A stretch of 64,000 bases of DNA from NCBI GenBank assembly GCA_018269075.1, contig JAFDVJ010000054.1:36007-100006 (forward strand). Reading direction: 5' to 3'. Numbering within the stretch: the stretch's first letter is position 1; the number at the start of each line of letters is the position of its first letter. The notes below the pieces were generated by a model. The model searched no databases, was not told where the DNA came from, and saw nothing but the letters and a program-made list of their open reading frames with translations. The DNA comes from Acidobacteriota bacterium. Its GTDB lineage: Bacteria; Acidobacteriota; Blastocatellia; Pyrinomonadales; Pyrinomonadaceae. A program made the translations under genes and the position numbers. Shown in pieces: positions 28,636 through 37,364 of the stretch.

Positions 28636-29034
28636 ATGCCACAACAGCAAATCGTGAGAGACGAACGATCGATCGGCGACCTGTTCTCCGAGCTGGCCGG
28701 CGAAACGACGACGCTGATCCGTCAGGAAATCGCGCTCGCCCGGACCGAATTGACGCAGAAGGCCGTCACGACCGGCAAAAACGTCGGTTTTCTGGTGGTC
28801 GGCGGGGCGGTGGCCTATGCGGCGCTGCTGGCCGTGCTGGCGGCGGTCATCATCGGGCTCGGCAATTTCATTCCGCTCTGGCTGGCGGCGCTCGCCGTCG
28901 GACTGCTCGTCGGCGCGGCCGGCGCGCTGCTGATCTCGTCGGCGCTCAGCAGTCTGAAGAACACGAATCCCGCGCCGCGCCAGACGATCGAGACTTTGAA
29001 GGAGGACGCGCAATGGCTGAAGAAACAAATCTGA
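28636..29034 (+). CDS. Phage-holin-X family (DUF1469-like) membrane protein
   Basis: 132 residues with an N-terminal helix (SIGDLFSELAGETTTLIRQEIALARTEL) and two membrane helices (about 50-77 and 80-104). Matches the Holin-X/DUF1469 pattern found beside DUF3618 genes in many non-phage loci; no phage genes are present, so lysis is not implied. It lies 16 bp after the previous gene and overlaps the next by 22 bp. Confidence 0.82.
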   Translation: MPQQQIVRDERSIGDLFSELAGETTTLIRQEIALARTELTQKAVTTGKNVGFLVVGGAVAYAALLAVLAAVIIGLGNFIPLWLAALAVGLLVGAAGALLISSALSSLKNTNPAPRQTIETLKEDAQWLKKQI

Positions 29035-29951
29035 CGGCGCCCGGCCGCCGCGAAAACGAGTCCGACGAATCGACGCCGTTGATCGAAACGGCCGCCGAAT
29101 CGACGGACGAAACCGAACAGATCCGCGAGCAGATCGAGGAAACGCGCGCCAAACTGGGCGAGACGATCGAGGCGATTCAGGAAAAGCTGAGCTTCGAAAA
29201 CATTTCCGAACAGGTCACCGAACAGGTCGCGGAACAGGTCTCGAATATTTACAGGACGGCCAGGGAAAGCGTTTACGACGCGACCGTCAAAAAGGCAGGA
29301 AAATTTATGCAGCAGATGAACGAAGAATTGAAAAAATCGAACTTTATCAAACAGATCGGCGCCCGACCGCTCCCGTTGTTTCTGATCGCGCTCGGGGCCG
29401 GGCTTTTATATTTCGACAGCAAAAAGGGCCGCGGCAGGGCGCCCGGCAACGGGCACAAGCCGCGCGCGCCGCGACTGTCGGGCGGAACGGGTGAAAACCG
29501 CTCGTCGATGCTGAAATCGGCGAAGGACTCGATTTCCGGCGCGGCCGGCTCGGCCTACGAAAGCGTCGGAAATATGGCCGGCTCGGCCTACGAAAGCGTC
29601 GGGAATATGGCCGGCTCGGCTTACGAAAGCGTGAGCGGGCTCGCCGACGACACGTGGAGAAAAGCGGGCGAGCTCGGCGGGCAGGTGCAGGAGAAATACG
29701 AGTATTATCTCGAGGAAAACCCGCTCGCGCTCGGCGCGGTCGCGCTCGCCGTCGGCGCGGCGGTCGGCTTCGCGATTCCGGCGACCGAGTACGAGAACGA
29801 GCTCGTCGGCGAAACCCGCGAAAACCTGATGGCGCGCGTCGGCGAAAAAGTCGGCGAAACGATCGACAAGGTCAAAACGATCGCCGATCAGGCCAAAAAC
29901 ACGGTCGCCGAAACCGTCACCGAAGAAGTCAAAAATCAGGGACTGGTCTAA
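29013..29951 (+). CDS. DUF3618-like membrane protein with 11-residue repeats
   Basis: 312 residues. The N-terminal TEQIREQIEETRAKLGETIEAI is the DUF3618 signature helix. Two hydrophobic segments (ARPLPLFLIALGAGLLYF and ENPLALGAVALAVGAAVGF) flank three near-identical repeats of GSAYESVGNMA (about 170-205). The C-terminal amphipathic stretch (VGEKVGETIDKVKTIADQAKN) resembles LEA/apolipoprotein-like helices. Likely an envelope or stress protein; the role is not established. A terminator follows. Confidence 0.75.
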   Translation: MAEETNLTAPGRRENESDESTPLIETAAESTDETEQIREQIEETRAKLGETIEAIQEKLSFENISEQVTEQVAEQVSNIYRTARESVYDATVKKAGKFMQQMNEELKKSNFIKQIGARPLPLFLIALGAGLLYFDSKKGRGRAPGNGHKPRAPRLSGGTGENRSSMLKSAKDSISGAAGSAYESVGNMAGSAYESVGNMAGSAYESVSGLADDTWRKAGELGGQVQEKYEYYLEENPLALGAVALAVGAAVGFAIPATEYENELVGETRENLMARVGEKVGETIDKVKTIADQAKNTVAETVTEEVKNQGLV

Positions 29952-29964
29952 CCCGTCCGAAACG

Positions 29965-30005
29965 AAAAAGAAAGCCGGCACGATCCTCGCGCCGGCTTTC
30001 TTTTT
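29965..30005 (+). terminator. Terminator of the envelope operon
   Basis: 15-bp stem AAAAAGAAAGCCGGC/GCCGGCTTTCTTTTT around an 11-nt loop; the T-run is part of the right arm. It may serve both strands. Confidence 0.88.
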
Positions 30006-30037
30006 GTTTGCAAATCCGAAATCCGAAATCCGAAATC
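30006..30037. repeat. Short AAATCCG heptad array
   Basis: Direct 7-nt units at the 3' end of the octaheme gene. No inverted partner seen. Confidence 0.7.
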
Positions 30038-31700
30038 ACTTGACTTTAATATAATCGCCCTTGTGGCATTCCGAACACTGGAAGCGCGAGATGTCGCCGA
30101 GATTGAGCGGATGCTTGAACGAACGGTCGCCCTGGTGACAGCTCGCGCATTGATACGTGTTCTTGTCGCCGAGGTTGACGGGATGCTTGTACTGCCCGTC
30201 GGCCGGCGTCAGGGTCGTACCGCCCGCGGTCTGATCGAGCGTCGTGTGGCAGATGTTGCAGTCGTTGCGGATCACCTTGCCGTCGTTGCTGAAATGCTGG
30301 CCGTCGTGACAGCGGAAGCAGCCCTGCGCGTTGTAATGGCCGATGTTGTTGTAATGCGACGACCAGTCGGTCTTCATTTCCGGGAAGAAATAGGTCGTGT
30401 AGATCCGCTGCAGCTCCTGCACGCCGGCGTCGATCGAGGCTTTTTTCGAGGTGTAGACGTCCGGGTAGTTCGTCTTGTAAAACGCGTCGAAGTTGGTCGC
30501 GATCGCGGCGAGCGCTTCCTCGGTCGTGCCGTACTGCTGCTTGAGCACCTCGACCGCCTGCATCTTGACGAACGGCAGCGAAATGTCGAGTTTTTTCGCG
30601 TCGAGCGACTGGTCGACGGCCTTGTTCGGCGAAAGATAAATATGCGTCGGGCGGCTGTGACAGTCGATGCAGTCCATCTTCCGTTTCTCGGACGTCGCGA
30701 CCTCGTCGCGCGGAAAGGTCGTATCGCGCGAGAAATACTCGGTCACGTTGCCGTTGGCGTCCTTCATCTGGACCCACGGAATGACCTGCCGGCGGTCGTC
30801 CGCGGCGACGAAGGTGATCTCGTTGCCGAGGTTCATATGCCAGTGGATGCCGGTCGCCTGACCGGTCTGCGGGTTGCCGCCGCCGACCTTGATGATCATC
30901 CGCGTCTGGTTGAGCGAGCTTTTCTCGTCGAATTCGTAATGGTTGAAAACGCGGAGCTGATCGCCGTAAAATTTCTCGGTCCAGTGGCATTTGGCGCAGG
31001 TTTCGTTGGCCGAGCGCATATTCCGGACGGGCGTTTCGATCGGCGTGTTGTAGGTGTTGGTGATGACGCGGTAGAGCTGCCGGACGCCGCCGAGCTTGGC
31101 CCGCACGTACGCCTCGCCGCCGCTGCCGACGTGACATTCGACGCAGCGGATCTGCGAGTGGGCCGAGGCCTTGTTGGCGATGAATTCCGGTTTCATCACC
31201 GTGTGGCAGAGCTGCCCGCAGAATTCGACCGACTCGGTAAACTCGAAGGCGCGATAGCTGCCGAAGGCGCTGATCATCAAAAAAATGAACGAACCGATCA
31301 GAAACGTCATAAACATCCGGCGGCGGCGCGGGCCGTTCAGATCGAGGATCGGATAGGCGGCGATCTGTTCGGGCGTCAGCTTGCGGCGGCGGCGGCGTTC
31401 GAGGAACATTCCGGCGAGGATCACGAAAATCCCGAACACCATCACGCCGGGCAGCATAATGTAGATCAGGATGCCGAGATACGGCTGATCGGACGAGCCC
31501 GTGATCTCGAGCGCAAACAAAAAGATGATGCTGATCAGGCTGGTGATGGCGATGACCGTGCCGATCAGACTGACGTAGTTGTGATATAAACTCGGGACTT
31601 TAACTTCCTTCCCTTTTTCTTCACCCGCGTTTTCGTTTTTTTCTTCGCGACCGCCGTCTTCCGGTTCTTCGGCCACGACGTTTTCCTTTTCTTCGTTCAT
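30036..31700 (-). CDS. Octaheme NapC/NirT-family inner-membrane cytochrome c (ImcH-like)
   Basis: 554 residues: an acidic cytoplasmic leader, three membrane helices (about 42-67, 73-98, 128-150), then a periplasmic haem domain. The first site is CGQLCH, a CX3CH as seen in this NapC/NirT subfamily, followed by seven CXXCH (CVECH, CAKCH, CIDCH, CFRCH, CNICH, CASCH, CSECH). Three helices plus about seven haems recall Geobacter ImcH, a quinol oxidase feeding extracellular electron transfer; the parallel is inferred from architecture. It would pass quinol electrons to periplasmic cytochromes. Ends two bases into a short heptad array. Confidence 0.85.
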   Translation of the reverse strand: MNEEKENVVAEEPEDGGREEKNENAGEEKGKEVKVPSLYHNYVSLIGTVIAITSLISIIFLFALEITGSSDQPYLGILIYIMLPGVMVFGIFVILAGMFLERRRRRKLTPEQIAAYPILDLNGPRRRRMFMTFLIGSFIFLMISAFGSYRAFEFTESVEFCGQLCHTVMKPEFIANKASAHSQIRCVECHVGSGGEAYVRAKLGGVRQLYRVITNTYNTPIETPVRNMRSANETCAKCHWTEKFYGDQLRVFNHYEFDEKSSLNQTRMIIKVGGGNPQTGQATGIHWHMNLGNEITFVAADDRRQVIPWVQMKDANGNVTEYFSRDTTFPRDEVATSEKRKMDCIDCHSRPTHIYLSPNKAVDQSLDAKKLDISLPFVKMQAVEVLKQQYGTTEEALAAIATNFDAFYKTNYPDVYTSKKASIDAGVQELQRIYTTYFFPEMKTDWSSHYNNIGHYNAQGCFRCHDGQHFSNDGKVIRNDCNICHTTLDQTAGGTTLTPADGQYKHPVNLGDKNTYQCASCHQGDRSFKHPLNLGDISRFQCSECHKGDYIKVK

Positions 31701-31721
31701 AAATTTCGAGGTCAGATACTC

Positions 31722-31803
31722 GATTTGGGATGTCGGACGTCGGATGTCGGATTTGAAACCTGAAATAATTCATTCGACATCCGACATCCTAAATCCGACA
31801 TCG
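31722..31803. repeat. Inverted pair of GATGTCG / CGACATC heptad arrays
   Basis: Left 31722-31754 and right 31775-31803 are in opposite sense with a 20-nt loop. They lie between the diheme and octaheme cytochrome genes. Confidence 0.8.
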
Positions 31804-32547
31804 TTAGGTTTTCAACTTTCTCATATATTCGACCAGCGCGGCGGCCTGCGCCGCGGTCATTCCCTTGGCTTCGAAACCGGGCATACTGGGCGGTTTTTCG
31901 GTTTTTTTGCCTTTCAGGATGACGTCGATCTGAGCGGCGGCCGGCTTGGCCGGATCGAAAAATTTCTCGGCCTTCGGCGTGTGACAGGCCGCGCATTTGG
32001 TTTTGTAAACGCCGGCCGTTTCTTCTTCCGGAATCTGATTCGTGCCGGCGTTGGTGTTGGCGTTGGCGTTTACATTGGCGTTCGCATTCGCGTTGGCGTT
32101 CGCATTCGCGTTTGAAGTCGCGTTTGAAGTCGCGTTCGGACAGACGCACGTGTTCGCGTTGGCGTTCGTGTTGGCAGTCGTGTTGACGCTGACGTTCGGG
32201 TTGGCGTTCGTGCTGGCCGGCGCGCGGAGCGTCCGCATATAGATGACGAGTTCTTTGGCCTGTTCGGGCGTGATGCCTTTCGAGGCGTATTCCGGCATAT
32301 TGGGCGGTTTTTCGGCTTTTTTGCCTTTCAGAATGATGTCGGCGAGCTGATCGTCGGTTTTCGTCAGATCGAAATATTTTTCGGCTTTCGGGCTGTGACA
32401 CGAAGCGCACTTCGTTTTGTAAACGGTCGCCGGATCGTCGGCCGGACTCAGAACCGCGCTGAAGCTGCTGCTTTTATAACCGATCGCGGTAATCATCAAA
32501 ACCGCGAAAACGACGATGGCCAGTAATTTTATCCGATTGGTTTTCAT
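31804..32547 (-). CDS. Diheme cytochrome c with Asn/Ala-rich linker
   Basis: 247 residues, N-terminal signal/anchor then two class-I-like cytochrome domains (CASCH near residue 48, CAACH near 190). Each has the distal Met in PP(N/S)MP and ends in an xxYMRxL helix. They are joined by about 60 residues of Asn-Ala/Asn-Thr repeats, with a CVC inside. Likely a periplasmic electron shuttle with flexibly tethered haems. The linker DNA is a hexanucleotide-like repeat. GGAGGAAAACA precedes the ATG. Related to the monoheme proteins at 32755 and 42089. Confidence 0.88.
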   Translation of the reverse strand: MKTNRIKLLAIVVFAVLMITAIGYKSSSFSAVLSPADDPATVYKTKCASCHSPKAEKYFDLTKTDDQLADIILKGKKAEKPPNMPEYASKGITPEQAKELVIYMRTLRAPASTNANPNVSVNTTANTNANANTCVCPNATSNATSNANANANANANANVNANANTNAGTNQIPEEETAGVYKTKCAACHTPKAEKFFDPAKPAAAQIDVILKGKKTEKPPSMPGFEAKGMTAAQAAALVEYMRKLKT

Positions 32548-32653
32548 TGTTTTCCTCCGTCAAAATGACCTTTCACTACGGAGCCTTTTCTGATCAATCC
32601 AAACCTGCCCGGTAAACTACGCGAAAATCCCTGATCGGTTAAGATACAAAAGA

Positions 32654-32698
32654 CGCGCAGGGCGTTAAAAAGCGATCTTTTCAACGAAACCCTGCGCG
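32654..32698 (-). terminator. Hairpin after the monoheme cytochrome gene
   Basis: CGCGCAGGG pairs with CCCTGCGCG around a 27-nt partly structured loop; TCTTTTGT follows on the minus strand. Confidence 0.6.
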
Positions 32699-32754
32699 AA
32701 TCTTTCGTCCCGGCGGGGAAAATTTATGGTCTATTCAAATAACTGGAAGGTTCC

Positions 32755-33102
32755 CTATTCAGCCGGCGGAGCGGTTCTTAAAGATTTCATATATTCGGCC
32801 AGCGCCTGCGCCTGTTCGGGCGTCATCGCCGGGGTCTTCGTCGCGAAGGCCGGCATTGAGGGCGGTTTTTCGGTTTTCTTGCCGTTCAGGATGATGTTCT
32901 TCTGATCCTCGATCGATTTCGACGGATCGTAGAATTTTTCCGCTTTGGCCGTATGACAGGCCTGGCATTTCGCTCTATAGACGTCGGCGGTGGTTTCCTG
33001 AACCACGCCGCCGGCCTGCGCCGGGCTGCCGATGCTGATGACGACGACCGCGAAAACCGCGAAAACTGCCGCTAACAAAACTTTGATTCGATTCTTAGTC
33101 AT
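32755..33102 (-). CDS. Small monoheme cytochrome c
   Basis: 115 residues: signal peptide (to about 30, GSPAQAGG), one CQACH, distal Met candidate in PPSMPAF and C-terminal helix ALAEYMKSLRT. A typical soluble class-I-like cytochrome for periplasmic electron transfer. Strong homology to each half of the adjacent diheme protein suggests duplication. AGGAGA upstream supports the start. Confidence 0.9.
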   Translation of the reverse strand: MTKNRIKVLLAAVFAVFAVVVISIGSPAQAGGVVQETTADVYRAKCQACHTAKAEKFYDPSKSIEDQKNIILNGKKTEKPPSMPAFATKTPAMTPEQAQALAEYMKSLRTAPPAE

Positions 33103-33554
33103 TTAATCTCCTATTAAAACTTGTCAATTCGACTTTTTATTTCCCTCCCAGGGCCGAAGAGGTTTCAGCCGAAACAATGGCAAAACTCGTGCCGCAGTCC
33201 GGGCGGCGAAATTATGACCGAAAATACTCCTAATCCTCGGACGGACGCGCGAAAATTGTTGGAAATTTCGCGACGGCGCGGAAATTTTCACAGTAAAAAT
33301 CCGGCGGGCCGCCCGATTTCGCCCGGCCGCGATCGCGGGCCGTCCCGGCCCCGGCCCGCGCCCGCGCCGAAATTTCGCCGCCGACGCCGATATTAGGCGG
33401 AATATTGTGATTCTAATCACAGTTTATCGGCGCGAAAAGATTTAAATTTAAAACGGTGCGGGAAACCAAAAAAGCGGTCGGCTTTTTGCGTTAAGAAAAT
33501 TAAAACCGGAAGATTCTTCAGGTTGAGACGAATCATCCCTTAACGAATAAAACA
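33103..33554. other. Intergenic: divergent control region before the first nonaheme cytochrome
   Basis: 452 bp. Contains a perfect CRP-type site with -10 box (33406-33448) and a leader with an inverted repeat CGTTAAG/CTTAACG (33489-33545). Two overlapping ORFs (33121-33420) have no ribosome site and are rejected. Confidence 0.7.
33406..33448 (+). promoter_or_regulatory. Class-II CRP-type promoter of the first nonaheme cytochrome
   Basis: TGTGA-TTCTAA-TCACA (33406-33421) with TAAATT (33443-33448) centred exactly 32 nt downstream. Predicted start near 33455, 100 nt before the ATG. Confidence 0.78.
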
Positions 33555-35483
33555 ATGAAAATCAGCTTAAGAGTTGTAATAATCCTTAGTTTTTTGCTCC
33601 TGCCGGCGCTCTTCTTCATATTCCGCTCAAATCACACTCAGGCCCAAAATCCGCCGCCCGCGCCGAGCCCGCAAACGTCGCGCCGTGAAAAACTGGACTG
33701 CGCCAGCTGTCACGGGCCGGGCAAGACGCTGCCGCAAACCGGCGGCGAGCCGTTTCACCGCGACGCCCACCGCCAGCATCTGGCGAGCATTCACGCCAAG
33801 GTTCAGCCCGACGGCAAGCCGGCCGCGACCTGCAAGGACTGTCACACGCTGAACGGCGATATGACGACCGATCTGCCGGCCGACAATCCGAATTCGACCG
33901 TCTTTTCGACCAATCAGGAAAAGACCTGCGGCCGGTGTCACGACAAGGCCCTGACAACTTTTCACAACAGCATTCACGGCCGGCTCCTCGAAAAGGGCGA
34001 CACGCGCGCCGCCTCGTGCTCGGACTGCCACGGCCGCCACACGATCAAGGCCGTCAACGATCCCGAATCGCCGGTGACGCGCGAACACGTGCCGGACGTC
34101 TGCATCAAATGCCATTCGGGCATCGTCCCCGCCTACGAGCAGAGCGCGCATTTCACGGCCTTCAAAAACGGCAACCCGAAAGCGCCGGTCTGCATCGACT
34201 GTCACACCTCGATCTCGCACGACACCGCGCCGGCTTCGACCCGCGACTTCGCGCTGATGATGGTCAACAAATGCTCGGAATGCCACACCGCGCAGGCGCC
34301 GAGCTACCGCGACACGTTCCACGGTCAGGCGGCCGCCTTCAACTACCGGCTCGCCGCGACCTGCGCCGACTGTCACACGCCGCACAAGAATCTGCCGAAA
34401 TCGAATCCGGAATCGTCCGTCAACAAAAACAATCTGGTCCAGACCTGCGCCCAGTGTCACACGGACGCGAAGGCGAGCTTCGTCTCGTTCAATCCGCATC
34501 CCGATCCGAAAAACCCGGAAAAAGGCTACGGCACATATTTCGTCAACACGTTTCTGAAATATCTCCTGCTCGGCGTTTTCTGCCTGTTCGGCCTGCACAC
34601 GCTGCTCTGGCTCCAGCGCTCGCTCGTCGCGTTCGTCAAGGGCGAGCGCCGGCCCGCCGCCTCGGCCGAAGAGCAGTGGGTCGTCCGCTTTTCGAGAAGT
34701 CACCGCCTGACGCATCTGCTGATCATCGTCAGCTTTATCGGCCTCGCGGCGACCGGCCTGCCGCTGCTCTATTTCTTTACCGACTGGGGCCACTGGGTGG
34801 TCGCGGTCTTCGGCGGCCTCGGCGTGACGCGATTCCTGCACCGCAGCTTCGCGCTCGTCACCTTCGCCTACGTCATTTATCACCTGTGGTCCATTCTCCG
34901 GAGCGCGATCGTCGACGGCGCGGCGGTCTTCCGCGGCCCGTATTCGCTGATGCCCCGCGGTCAGGATTTCAAGGACCTCGCCGCGATGATCAAATGGTTC
35001 CTCTACCGCGGCCCGAAACCGCAAATCGACCATTTCGCCTACTGGGAAAAACTCGATTATTTAGCGGTCGTCCTGAGCTTGCCGGTCATCGCCTTTTCGG
35101 GTCTGATGCTCTGGTTCCCGGGCTTTTTCAGCCGGATCCTGTCGGGCTCGGCGCTCAACGTCGCGATGGTCGTCCACAGCGAACAGACGCTGATGATGAC
35201 CGCCTTCATCTTCGCGTTCCACTTCATTCACAACCATTTACTGCCGGAACGCTTTCCGATGGACACGGTGATGTTCACCGGCCGGATGCCGCTCTCGCGG
35301 TTCCGTGAAGAGCGTCCGGCCGAATACGAACGGCTCGTCGCCGAGGGCAAACTGGACTCGATCACCGTCCCGCCGCCCTCGCCGAAATTCAGCCTCTTTG
35401 CCAAAGTTTTCGGTTTTGTGGCCTACCTTATCGGCCTCTTTCTGGTGGTCGCAATCTTCGTCACGCTGTTCACCGTCAAGTGA
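33555..35483 (+). CDS. Nonaheme cytochrome c fused to a b-type membrane domain (CbcL-like, copy 1)
   Basis: 642 residues. Signal/anchor (4-25), then nine CXXCH motifs (CASCH, CKDCH, CGRCH, CSDCH, CIKCH, CIDCH, CSECH, CADCH, CAQCH) to about residue 310. A membrane region follows (about 330-560) of the HydC/FdnI/cytochrome b561 type with histidines in SRSHRLTH, FLHRSFAL, VIYHLWS, VHSEQ and FHFIHNH. A further C-terminal helix sits at about 620-640. Nine haems plus a b-type domain is the architecture of Geobacter CbcL, a low-potential quinol oxidase in metal respiration. Function here is inferred. Confidence 0.87.
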   Translation: MKISLRVVIILSFLLLPALFFIFRSNHTQAQNPPPAPSPQTSRREKLDCASCHGPGKTLPQTGGEPFHRDAHRQHLASIHAKVQPDGKPAATCKDCHTLNGDMTTDLPADNPNSTVFSTNQEKTCGRCHDKALTTFHNSIHGRLLEKGDTRAASCSDCHGRHTIKAVNDPESPVTREHVPDVCIKCHSGIVPAYEQSAHFTAFKNGNPKAPVCIDCHTSISHDTAPASTRDFALMMVNKCSECHTAQAPSYRDTFHGQAAAFNYRLAATCADCHTPHKNLPKSNPESSVNKNNLVQTCAQCHTDAKASFVSFNPHPDPKNPEKGYGTYFVNTFLKYLLLGVFCLFGLHTLLWLQRSLVAFVKGERRPAASAEEQWVVRFSRSHRLTHLLIIVSFIGLAATGLPLLYFFTDWGHWVVAVFGGLGVTRFLHRSFALVTFAYVIYHLWSILRSAIVDGAAVFRGPYSLMPRGQDFKDLAAMIKWFLYRGPKPQIDHFAYWEKLDYLAVVLSLPVIAFSGLMLWFPGFFSRILSGSALNVAMVVHSEQTLMMTAFIFAFHFIHNHLLPERFPMDTVMFTGRMPLSRFREERPAEYERLVAEGKLDSITVPPPSPKFSLFAKVFGFVAYLIGLFLVVAIFVTLFTVK

Positions 35484-35503
35484 CGACGTGACGATACTTG
35501 GTT

Positions 35504-35551
35504 AACCGGCGGGCCGCGCGATTTCGATCGAAATCGCGCGGCCCGCCGGTT
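35504..35551 (+). terminator. 48-bp perfect palindrome after the first nonaheme cytochrome gene
   Basis: Perfect 24-bp arms (AACCGGCGGGCCGCGCG…). It is 20 nt after the stop codon. The T-tract is short, so it may instead be a 3' stabilising hairpin. Confidence 0.7.
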
Positions 35552-35769
35552 TGGCGCCCATTTCAAATCGCTCGAAATTCCGATAACTCTTTAATTTATA
35601 AACCTCTTAAGCGATTCGAACGGAAATTCCGAAAGCGCCGTCATTTAGTCTGAGCGGGATCGCTTTACCTTTAACAACAAACAGCGAAGAGCGGGATTTG
35701 AATCTTATTTCGGCTTATTGCGCGCGACGGCCGGAAACCCCGACCCGCCTCGGATCTCAAAGACTTGAA

Positions 35770-35866
35770 ATCTATCAGTTATCATCTACCATCTTTCATC
35801 TATTCCGAAAACCGGCCGGCCTAACCTTCGGGATAGATGAAAGATAATAGATGATAACTGATAGAT
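35770..35866. repeat. 97-bp foldback with heptad-structured 34-bp arms
   Basis: Arms 35770-35803 and 35833-35866 match at 32 of 34 positions. Each arm is itself built of ATCTATC-type 7-nt units. The loop is 29 nt. Confidence 0.85.
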
Positions 35867-35963
35867 AAATTTTCGCTCGTCGCGACTTCGCGGATGCCTT
35901 TCCGGCTCGCATTGATTTTGAAAAAATCCGAAATCCGAAATCGACCGGCGCTCACAAAAAAAC

Positions 35964-35993
35964 GGAAGGGCTTTGAAATCTCAAAGCCCTTCC
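35964..35993 (-). terminator. Terminator of the 15-heme/8-heme operon
   Basis: GGAAGGGCTTTGA/TCAAAGCCCTTCC stem of 13 bp; on the minus strand GTTTTTTTG follows. Confidence 0.92.
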
Positions 35994-36040
35994 ATTTTAC
36001 CGGTCGAACGAAGCCCCCGAATCTCCGTCGGCCGAATATT

Positions 36041-37348
36041 TCAGTTCTTGAACTTGAACTTGCCGCTCGTGTGACAGCGTTTGCAGTTGGCGAAATCCTC
36101 GCCGAACGCCATATCGTTGTTGTGACAGGTCGCGCAGCTCAGCTTGGTCTTCGCCGGTTTGTGCATCACGACCGACGGGACGTCCATCTTGCCGCCGGTG
36201 GTCGTGTGACAGTTGTCGCAGTCGAGGAAGTTGTGCTTCGCGTGCGCGAAGTTGCCGCTGATCGTCGTCGGCGGAGGCGCGATGTTGTTCGTGCCGTTGA
36301 CCTGGTGACACTGGAAGCACTTGCTGTTGGTAAAGCTCGTGCCGCCCTTCATCGGCGAGTGACACTGGAAGCAGGTATTGTGCGCCGCCTGGCCGTTCGG
36401 CACGGTGAAGTTGATGCCGGCGCCCGCTTTGTGACAGGTCGCGCAGTCTTTCTTGGCGTGATCGGAGTGATTGAACTTGATGCCGAAGCTGCGGACCGCG
36501 GCGACTTCCTGGTGGCATTTGCGGCAGTCCGAGAAATCGTTCGCGCCGAAGGCCCGTTTTTCGTTGTGGCAGGTCGAACAGCTGTTCGCCGCGTTCGAGT
36601 GCATCGAGACCGTGATCGCCGACATCCGGTTGCCGCCGGCCGGGCTGTGACAGTCGCTGCAGCTGACGCCGCCGTGCTTCGAATGGTCGAAATTGAAGCC
36701 GACCTTCGCGACCGAAACGTCGAAACGGTTCGGCGTGCCCGGTTCGTGACAGGTCGAGCACGAGCCGATGTTCTTGTCGCCGACGACCTTGTCGGACGTA
36801 TGACACTGGAAACAGGTGACGTGCGCGTCGGCGCCCGACGGCACGCTCATCACGCCGCCCTCGGTTTTATGACAGGTCGCGCAGCTCGTTTCCTTGAAGT
36901 GCGCCGCGTGGTTGAAATTGACCTTGAACGACGTCATCCGCGGGAAGGTCTTGAGTTTGTCGGTGTTCTCGCCCGTGTGACAGGTCGCGCAGATCGGATG
37001 TCCGGGATCGTCGAACTGCGGTTTATGGCAGCCGATGCAGGGCGTGTGCGAGGCGAATTTCGGTTTCGGCGATTCCTCGTTGCGCTGGTGACAGAGCAGG
37101 CACGGGACGGTCTTATGCCGTTCGCCGTTGTGGTCGAACTTCGAAAAATCGACGTCGTCCATCGTGTCGGTCGCGACCAGATTTTCCGGCAGCGGCTTGT
37201 AAGGACTTTCGGTGTTTCTTTTTTCCTTGACCGAAGGGGTGCAGGCGGTCAGCAAAACACCGACCAGCAAACAGAAAAAAGACAAAGCGAGCGAATTCGG
37301 CATTCGTCTCGCGTTTTGGCTCGTTTCGTGTTTCGTGCGTTCTTTCAT
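36041..37348 (-). CDS. 15-heme c-type cytochrome lipoprotein
   Basis: 435 residues with a lipoprotein signal ending LLVGVLLTAC (lipobox LTAC, Cys about 36) and fifteen CXXCH motifs spread evenly from CLLCH to CKRCH. FNHAAHF/FDHSKHG/FNHSDHA-type histidine pairs recur between haems, giving a cytochrome c7-like repeat structure. Lipidation could place it on the outer membrane, where it could serve as the surface terminal of the DmsE/MtrB-type conduit; that is inference. Second gene of an operon, 16 bp after the 8-heme gene. AGAGGAAA upstream supports ATG 37348; an internal ATG at 37303 is an alternative. Confidence 0.9.
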   Translation of the reverse strand: MKERTKHETSQNARRMPNSLALSFFCLLVGVLLTACTPSVKEKRNTESPYKPLPENLVATDTMDDVDFSKFDHNGERHKTVPCLLCHQRNEESPKPKFASHTPCIGCHKPQFDDPGHPICATCHTGENTDKLKTFPRMTSFKVNFNHAAHFKETSCATCHKTEGGVMSVPSGADAHVTCFQCHTSDKVVGDKNIGSCSTCHEPGTPNRFDVSVAKVGFNFDHSKHGGVSCSDCHSPAGGNRMSAITVSMHSNAANSCSTCHNEKRAFGANDFSDCRKCHQEVAAVRSFGIKFNHSDHAKKDCATCHKAGAGINFTVPNGQAAHNTCFQCHSPMKGGTSFTNSKCFQCHQVNGTNNIAPPPTTISGNFAHAKHNFLDCDNCHTTTGGKMDVPSVVMHKPAKTKLSCATCHNNDMAFGEDFANCKRCHTSGKFKFKN

Positions 37349-37364
37349 CGGATAAAAATTTCCT

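Larger units (their letters stand above)
35484..36040. other. Intergenic, 557 bp with terminators and foldbacks
   Basis: Between convergent cytochrome genes. Contains a 48-bp palindrome (35504-35551), a 97-bp foldback (35770-35866), a short AAATCCG array (35928-35942) and a terminator (35964-35993). No gene seen. Confidence 0.7.

Noticed and set aside
28636..29034. Prophage holin
   Set aside because: The holin-X family is widespread beside DUF3618 genes; no endolysin, capsid or integrase gene is present.
33121..33420. Two overlapping ORFs (91 and 98 aa) in the intergenic region before the first nonaheme cytochrome
   Set aside because: Arg/Pro-rich composition, no ribosome site, and they run across the region leading into the regulatory site.
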